Of a DNA stretch of 64,000 bases, positions 59,322 through 64,000 are shown one piece after another. Made by a program: the position numbers and the translations under genes. The notes beneath the pieces were generated by a model that searched no databases, had not been told where the DNA came from, and saw nothing but the letters and a program-made list of their open reading frames with translations. This stretch comes from Roseomonas alba (GTDB lineage: Bacteria; Pseudomonadota; Alphaproteobacteria; Acetobacterales; Acetobacteraceae). The stretch lies in NCBI RefSeq assembly GCF_019430885.1, contig NZ_JAHYBZ010000007.1, forward strand, positions 372,001 to 436,000, in the 5' to 3' direction. Numbering within the stretch: position 1 is the first letter of the stretch; each line of letters opens with the position of its first letter.

Positions 59322-60799
59322 TCGCAGGCGCCTACGACTGGACCGACGACATGCTCAAGATCAAGAGCATGCAGAAGAAGTTCCGCGACAGCTTCAACGG
59401 CACCGAGATCAACCCGGCACGCTGGGAGGTGGCGGCCATCGGCGGCGGCATCACCCACGCCGTCGCCGATGGCGCGGTCACCATCTCCACTGGCACGACG
59501 CTCGATGACGAGCTCACGCTCACCAGCCGGACCACCTTCACCATCCCACTCCGGGTCATGGTGGCGGTGAACATGAGCCAGCGCATCGTCGGCCAGTCCG
59601 TCTGGCTGGAGCTGGTCAGCATCGACCCCACCACCGGCCAGCCGGACGGGCGCAACGCGGCGGCCTGGCGGCTGGATGGCGCCAGCGCGACACTCGCGAA
59701 CTACGAGGTGCAGAGCGAGGGCGCCCCGCGTCTCGGCAGCACCTCGGGCAGCACCATCCCGACCACGGCGCCGGCGGGCTGGTCGGTGCTGGAGCTCGAG
59801 CCGACCAACGACGAATGCTACTTCCACGGAAGGCTGCTCGACACCACGGCAGCGCGCTCGAACTCCTATGTCCGCCACCAGCAGATCCCGGAGCCGAATG
59901 CGCTGTATCGCTTTCGGATCCGCGTGCGGAACCGGCAGTACATCAGCGGCATCTCGGCGGTCGCCAACAACGGCTCCGGCGCCGTGCGCATTACGCGCGC
60001 GGCACATGGATTTGCCACGAACGACGTGGTGACGGTCGCCGATGTATCGGGCGTGCCCGGGGCGAATGGCAGCTTCACCATCACGGTGATCGACGCGAAC
60101 AGCTTCGATCTGGTCGGCTCGACCTTCTCGGGCGCCTATCTGAACACTGGCTGGGCCTCGGTCTCGCGGAATCTCGCGCCGGCGTCGAACACCGACATCA
60201 AGGTCCAGTTCGTCACCATCGCCGACTACGCCGAGCTGACGACCGAAATCACCGCCGGGCGAGGCCAGTCGGTCGCCGGCCAGGGGCTGGGCGTGAATGT
60301 GCTGAACGCGGTCACACCCATTGGTGGGCAGGCGCGCAACACCAGCGGCGCGGTGCCGGTGCTGGCGGCGACCGGATACTCGGCCAATCCGACCGCTGTC
60401 ACCACCGCCCGCGGCGTGGACCTGCTGGCGACGCTGATCGGCGCGCTGGTGACCAAGCCCTACGCCATCCCCGAGGCGGACTGGCAGTACGCCGCGGTGG
60501 CGGGCGGGATCATCAACACCACCGACGTGGTGCTCAGGGCGGCCGCCGCGGCCGGCATCCGGAACTACGTGACCTCGATCGACATCCGCAACGCGCACGC
60601 GACGGTCGCCACGGAGGTGGTGATCAAGGACGGCGCCACCGTGATCTGGCGCCAGCTGCTGCCGGCGGCGATGGCGGCCCCGGTCGAGATCACCTTTCCC
60701 ACGCCGCTGCGCGGCACCGCGGCCACGGCGATGAACGTCGCCTGCCTCACCACCGGCGCACAGGTCTACGTCAACGCGCAGGGCTTCGCCGCGCCCTGA
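59318..60799 (+). CDS. Phage structural protein of unknown type between portal and protease
   Basis: A 493-residue beta-rich protein. The N-terminal 200 residues read like a jelly-roll or lectin-like domain (GTEINPARWEVAAIGGGITH, LTLTSRTTFTIPLRVMVAV). A middle part with NGSGAVRITRAAHGFATNDV and VVTVADVSGV resembles short beta domains of phage fibres. The C-terminal 130 residues (VVIKDGATVIWRQLLPAAMA) look like a decoration or attachment domain. No signal peptide. It is probably a virion surface or head-fibre protein. Portal and protease are normally adjacent, so its place is unusual. Confidence 0.6.
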   Translation: MIAGAYDWTDDMLKIKSMQKKFRDSFNGTEINPARWEVAAIGGGITHAVADGAVTISTGTTLDDELTLTSRTTFTIPLRVMVAVNMSQRIVGQSVWLELVSIDPTTGQPDGRNAAAWRLDGASATLANYEVQSEGAPRLGSTSGSTIPTTAPAGWSVLELEPTNDECYFHGRLLDTTAARSNSYVRHQQIPEPNALYRFRIRVRNRQYISGISAVANNGSGAVRITRAAHGFATNDVVTVADVSGVPGANGSFTITVIDANSFDLVGSTFSGAYLNTGWASVSRNLAPASNTDIKVQFVTIADYAELTTEITAGRGQSVAGQGLGVNVLNAVTPIGGQARNTSGAVPVLAATGYSANPTAVTTARGVDLLATLIGALVTKPYAIPEADWQYAAVAGGIINTTDVVLRAAAAAGIRNYVTSIDIRNAHATVATEVVIKDGATVIWRQLLPAAMAAPVEITFPTPLRGTAATAMNVACLTTGAQVYVNAQGFAAP

Positions 60800-60824
60800 T
60801 CGGCGCTGCCCAGGAGAACTCCTC

Positions 60825-62936
60825 ATGACTGAGCCGATCGAGCCAGGCGGGACCTCCCCCGCGCCGGAGCAAGAACCTGCGCCCGATCGACTGCCCGCCG
60901 TTGGGCAGTCGATCACCGCCTGCCGCGCGCTCGCCGCACCCGTCACCGTCGATCGCGCCGCGCGCACCGTCGAGGTGGTGTGGAGCACCGGCGCCCGGGC
61001 TCGCAACTTCGTCCCCCCGCTGGGACCCATCATCGAGGAGCTCGACATGCGGCCCGAGGCGGTGCGCATGGACGCGCTGCGCTCCGGCCGGGCGCCGGTG
61101 CTGGACACCCACCGGCGCGCCGGCACGCGGGATGTGCTGGGCCGCGTTACCGCGGCCCGCCTCGAGGCCGGCCGCGGCTACGCCACGCTGCAATTCAGCG
61201 GCGCCGATGACGTCGAGCCGGTCTGGCAGCGCGTCGCCGACGGTACGCTGCAGAGCGTGAGCGTCGGCTACCGGGTGCATCACTACGAGCCCCGGCCAGA
61301 CCCGAGGACGGGCCAGACCATCCACCGCGCGGTGGATTGGGAGCCCTACGAGATCTCGATCGTGCCGGTCCCGGTCGACGCGGCCGCTGTCGTGCGGGGC
61401 GAGGGGGACCAGGGCACCCCCGCCACCGCCATCGAACCCGCCCTGACCATCACCGAGGAACCCACCTTGCCCGAGACGACGCCGGCTTCGCCGGATCCCG
61501 CGCCGGCGCCGCCCGCGCCGCCCACCGCCCCGCCCCAGGAGACCACCGTGACCACCGCACCCGCCACCCCGCCCACCGCTCCGCCCGAGCCCACGCGCGC
61601 GGTGCCGCCGGCGCCCGACCTGGACGCCATCCGCGCCGAGGCCGAACGCGCCACCGTCGAACGCATCGCTGGCTATGAGCCGGTCCTCGCCGCCGCCCGC
61701 GGCCTGGTGACCCCCGACATGCTCGACACGATGCGCGAGGCCGCCATTCGCGACCGCGTCTCCCCCGAGGTGCTGCGTGGCCGCCTGTGGGAGGCCTTCA
61801 CCAGCGGCGCTGCCCGCCCCTCCCTGCCGGCGCGGCCGGAGACCGGCCTCTCCAACGCCGATCCGGTGCAGATCCTGGACGCCATGGCCGAGGCGTTGGC
61901 CGTCCGCACCATGCCCGGCTACCAGGCGCCCACCACCGGCCGCCACACCGAGTTCCTCGGCTGGCGCCCCTCCGACATGATCGGCGAACTGCTGCGCGCC
62001 CGCGGTGAGCGCAACGTGCCGCGCAACCCGACCATCCTCGCCGAGCGCGCCTTCCACACCACCAGCGACTTCCCCGCACTGCTCTCGGCCGCCGCCAACA
62101 AGATGCTGCTGGCGGCCTATGCGCCGGCGGCGCCGACCTACCGCACGCTGTTCCTCCGCCGCGACTTCCGTGACTTCAAGCCGCACCGGCACCTGCGCGT
62201 CGGCGACTTCCCGACCCTGCTGCCGCTGTCGGAGAATGGCGAGGTCCAGGCCGGCACCATGTCCGAGAGCCAGGAGCTGGTCTTCCTGCAGACCTTCGCG
62301 CGGCGCATCCGCGTCACGCGGCAGATGCTGGTCAATGACGATCTCGGCGCCTTCACCGACTTCGCCTCCATGATCGGCCGGCGCGTGGCCGACTTCGAGA
62401 ACGCCACGGCCTATGCCCTGGTGAACAGTGCCAGCGGCGACGGCCCGACGCTGACCACCGGCGCCGCGCCGGTCTTCGGCACGGCGGCGGCGCGGGCCAA
62501 CAAGGCGAGTGCGGGCACCGCGCTCGACCTCCCGAACCTGGCGCTCGGCCGTGCCGCGGTGATGCGCCAGAAGACCCTCGACGGGCTGCCCATTGCGGTC
62601 GGTGCGCAGATGCGGCTGCTGGTCGGGCCGAACCAGGAACTCGCCGCGCGGCAACTCACCGTGTCGGTGCAGGCGACGCAGACCAGCAACGCCAACGTCT
62701 ATGCCGGCTTCGTGCAGCCGCTGGTCGAGCCGCTGATCCCGGCCAACCGCTGGTACCTGTTCTCTGATCCGCTGGCGGCCCCGGTCTACGTCTACGGCTA
62801 CCTCAACGGTGCCGAGGGGCCGCAGGTCACCACCGGCAATGTCCAGGGTGTGGATGGCGTCGAGGTTTCGGTGATCTTCGACTTCGGCGTCGGTGCCATC
62901 GACTGGCGTGGCGCCTGGTTCAATCCGGGCACCTGA
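60825..62936 (+). CDS. Prohead protease-major capsid fusion protein
   Basis: A 703-residue fusion. Residues about 25-190 are an HK97/Mu-type prohead protease: the likely active His is in VLDTHRR (His96) and the Ser in LQSVSVGY (Ser144 or Ser146). A Pro/Ala/Thr-rich linker spans about 200-262, then a helical scaffold-like part (about 265-330). The HK97-fold capsid follows to the end (YRTLFLRRDFRDFKPHRHLR, ALVNSASGDG, YLNGAEGPQVTTGNVQGVDG). The protease would free the capsid by self-cleavage during head maturation. Confidence 0.88.
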   Translation: MTEPIEPGGTSPAPEQEPAPDRLPAVGQSITACRALAAPVTVDRAARTVEVVWSTGARARNFVPPLGPIIEELDMRPEAVRMDALRSGRAPVLDTHRRAGTRDVLGRVTAARLEAGRGYATLQFSGADDVEPVWQRVADGTLQSVSVGYRVHHYEPRPDPRTGQTIHRAVDWEPYEISIVPVPVDAAAVVRGEGDQGTPATAIEPALTITEEPTLPETTPASPDPAPAPPAPPTAPPQETTVTTAPATPPTAPPEPTRAVPPAPDLDAIRAEAERATVERIAGYEPVLAAARGLVTPDMLDTMREAAIRDRVSPEVLRGRLWEAFTSGAARPSLPARPETGLSNADPVQILDAMAEALAVRTMPGYQAPTTGRHTEFLGWRPSDMIGELLRARGERNVPRNPTILAERAFHTTSDFPALLSAAANKMLLAAYAPAAPTYRTLFLRRDFRDFKPHRHLRVGDFPTLLPLSENGEVQAGTMSESQELVFLQTFARRIRVTRQMLVNDDLGAFTDFASMIGRRVADFENATAYALVNSASGDGPTLTTGAAPVFGTAAARANKASAGTALDLPNLALGRAAVMRQKTLDGLPIAVGAQMRLLVGPNQELAARQLTVSVQATQTSNANVYAGFVQPLVEPLIPANRWYLFSDPLAAPVYVYGYLNGAEGPQVTTGNVQGVDGVEVSVIFDFGVGAIDWRGAWFNPGT

Positions 62937-63020
62937 TCGTCCCTGCCACCCCAACAGCCATGACGACACGCGGGGCGCCTCGTTGGGCGCCCTTCGTGTT
63001 TCTGAGGAGACCTCACCCCC

Positions 63021-63368
63021 ATGCGCAACTATGTGCAGCCCGGTGACAGCCTGGCGCTCGCCATCCCCTATGCCAGCGGCGTCACTTCGGGCGACGGCCT
63101 GCTGGTCGGTGCCCTGTTCGGCGTGGCCGCCGTCGATGGCGTGCAGAACGCCGTCATCGAATGCCAGACCAAGGGCGTCTTCGACATCACCAAGGAGCCG
63201 GCGCTGGCCATCACCGCCGGTGCGCGCCTCTTCTGGGACAACACCAACCGGCGCCTGACCACCACCGCGACCGGCAACTTCCAGGTGGGGATCGCGACGC
63301 AGGCCTCGCTCGCGGCAGACGCGACGGTGCGCGTGGTGCTGCAGCGCGTGCCGGCGAGCGGGGCCTGA
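63021..63368 (+). CDS. DUF2190 capsid-associated protein
   Basis: A 115-residue protein of the DUF2190 family (GDSLALAIPYASGVTSGDGL, FDITKEPALAITAGARLFWD, VGIATQASLAADATVRVVL), small beta-barrel proteins that stud or cement phage heads. GAGGAGA lies before the ATG. It follows the capsid gene, its normal place. Complete and unremarkable. Confidence 0.85.
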   Translation: MRNYVQPGDSLALAIPYASGVTSGDGLLVGALFGVAAVDGVQNAVIECQTKGVFDITKEPALAITAGARLFWDNTNRRLTTTATGNFQVGIATQASLAADATVRVVLQRVPASGA

Positions 63369-63373
63369 CCGCC

Positions 63374-64000
63374 GTGGACCCGAAGGTCACGCGCGGCTAC
63401 CGAAACCGCAATCCGGGCAACATCGAGCACGTCCCGGCCAACAAATGGCAGGGCCTGGCCGATCCGCCCACGGACGGGCGCTTCTGCCGCTTCACCAGCC
63501 ATGAGTTCGGCATCCGCGCCCTGGCGGCCCTGCTGGTCACCTACCAGGACCGGCACAAGCTGCGCACGCCGCGCGCGATCATCGAGCGCTGGGCGCCGAA
63601 GGTGGAGAACGACACCGCCGCCTATGTCGCGGTGGTGGCGCCGCGGATTGGCGTCGGGCCGGATGATGCGATCGACCTGCACCGGCACACGCACCTTCGC
63701 CCGCTGGTCGAGGCGATCATCGCCCATGAATGCGCCGGGCTGACCTATCCGGCCGCGGTGATCGGCCGGGCCCTGACCATGGCCGGGGTACCGCCGGCTG
63801 CGCCGGAGACGCTGCGGCAGGTCGCCACCACCACCGGCACCGGCCGCGGAGCGGTGGCGGTTGGTGCGGCCGGCGTGGCCACGGTCGCGGCCCAGGCCGC
63901 GCCGGCGATCCAGGCGCTGGGCGGCCTGGCGCCGATGATCGCCATCGCCGTGATCCTCGCCGCCATCCTCGGCGTCCTGCTCTGGCGCCTGCGGAGGCCG
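63374..64000 (+). CDS. P5-like virion/lysozyme-type protein, cut by the window end
   Basis: An open frame of 209 codons with no stop before the window ends. It starts with GTG six bases after DUF2190. Residues 8-120 match the structural protein P5/virion-lysozyme type: RGYRNRNPGNIEHVPANKWQ, RFCRFTSHEFGIRALAALL, RTPRAIIERWAPKVENDTA. From about 185 a hydrophobic segment (APMIAIAVILAAILGVLLW) forms a C-terminal membrane anchor. It may be a peptidoglycan-degrading protein acting in entry or lysis. The true C-terminus is outside the window. Confidence 0.75.
   Translation, partial: MDPKVTRGYRNRNPGNIEHVPANKWQGLADPPTDGRFCRFTSHEFGIRALAALLVTYQDRHKLRTPRAIIERWAPKVENDTAAYVAVVAPRIGVGPDDAIDLHRHTHLRPLVEAIIAHECAGLTYPAAVIGRALTMAGVPPAAPETLRQVATTTGTGRGAVAVGAAGVATVAAQAAPAIQALGGLAPMIAIAVILAAILGVLLWRLRRP

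Overview
The window is GC-rich (very strong G/C bias at third codon positions in most genes) and carries alphaproteobacterial families (ATPase-inhibitor-zeta/DUF1476, DUF465, DUF1127, GcvA-type LysR, the small-protein/DUF2924/serine-recombinase trio). An acetic-acid-bacterium-like member of the Rhodospirillales is my best guess; this is inference from gene style, not a marker gene. No rRNA, tRNA or CRISPR array was seen.

Region 1 (about 0.25-14.7 kb) is a stress/ion-homeostasis patch worn down by mobile elements: a small secreted protein, a DUF465-like protein, a Crp/Fnr-type regulator, an integrase-core remnant, an MgtC/DUF4010 membrane protein, an eight-gene Mrp-type cation/proton antiporter operon (E-F-G-B-C-D-D-D), an IS5-family remnant, a DUF1476 protein, a tandem UspA protein and the N-terminal stub of a sodium symporter broken next to an IS481-type insertion. 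A diverged 230-bp sequence occurs at both ends of this patch in opposite orientation.

Region 2 (15.9-25.4 kb) is mostly a minus-strand metal-efflux/transport cluster: LysR regulator, an MFS transporter with a late nonsense codon, a His-rich secreted protein, an RND periplasmic adaptor with His-rich motifs, an HME-type RND pump whose reading frame runs into a small periplasmic protein, and an MFS transporter with a His-rich tail. A DUF1127 protein follows on the plus strand.

Region 3 (25.8-36.6 kb, minus strand) is one compact operon: 72-aa protein, DUF2924, large serine recombinase, HTH-like protein, hsdM, hsdS, darT, darG, hsdR. A complete DarTG DNA-ADP-ribosylation toxin/antitoxin pair sits between hsdS and hsdR of a type I restriction-modification system, with four-base start/stop overlaps at both outer joins. 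Divergent from it is a two-gene cassette (36.7-38.9 kb) I cannot assign: a 410-aa protein and a protein with a C-terminal OmpR-type winged helix.

Region 4 (38.9-64.0 kb, nearly all plus strand) is a lambda-like prophage or phage-derived element: a sigma-factor-like protein, a recombination/replication module (RecA-like ATPase, probable ssDNA-binding protein, DEAH helicase, Fe-S PD-(D/E)XK exonuclease, primase-helicase), a repeat-dense candidate origin, RuvC-like resolvase, an unknown cargo gene, two ParB-methyltransferases, small regulators, and a head module (small and large terminase, gpW-like connector, portal, a structural protein, a protease-capsid fusion, DUF2190, and a P5-like virion protein that runs off the end). 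Regions 3 and 4 probably form one integrated element with the serine recombinase as integrase; its ends are not identified.
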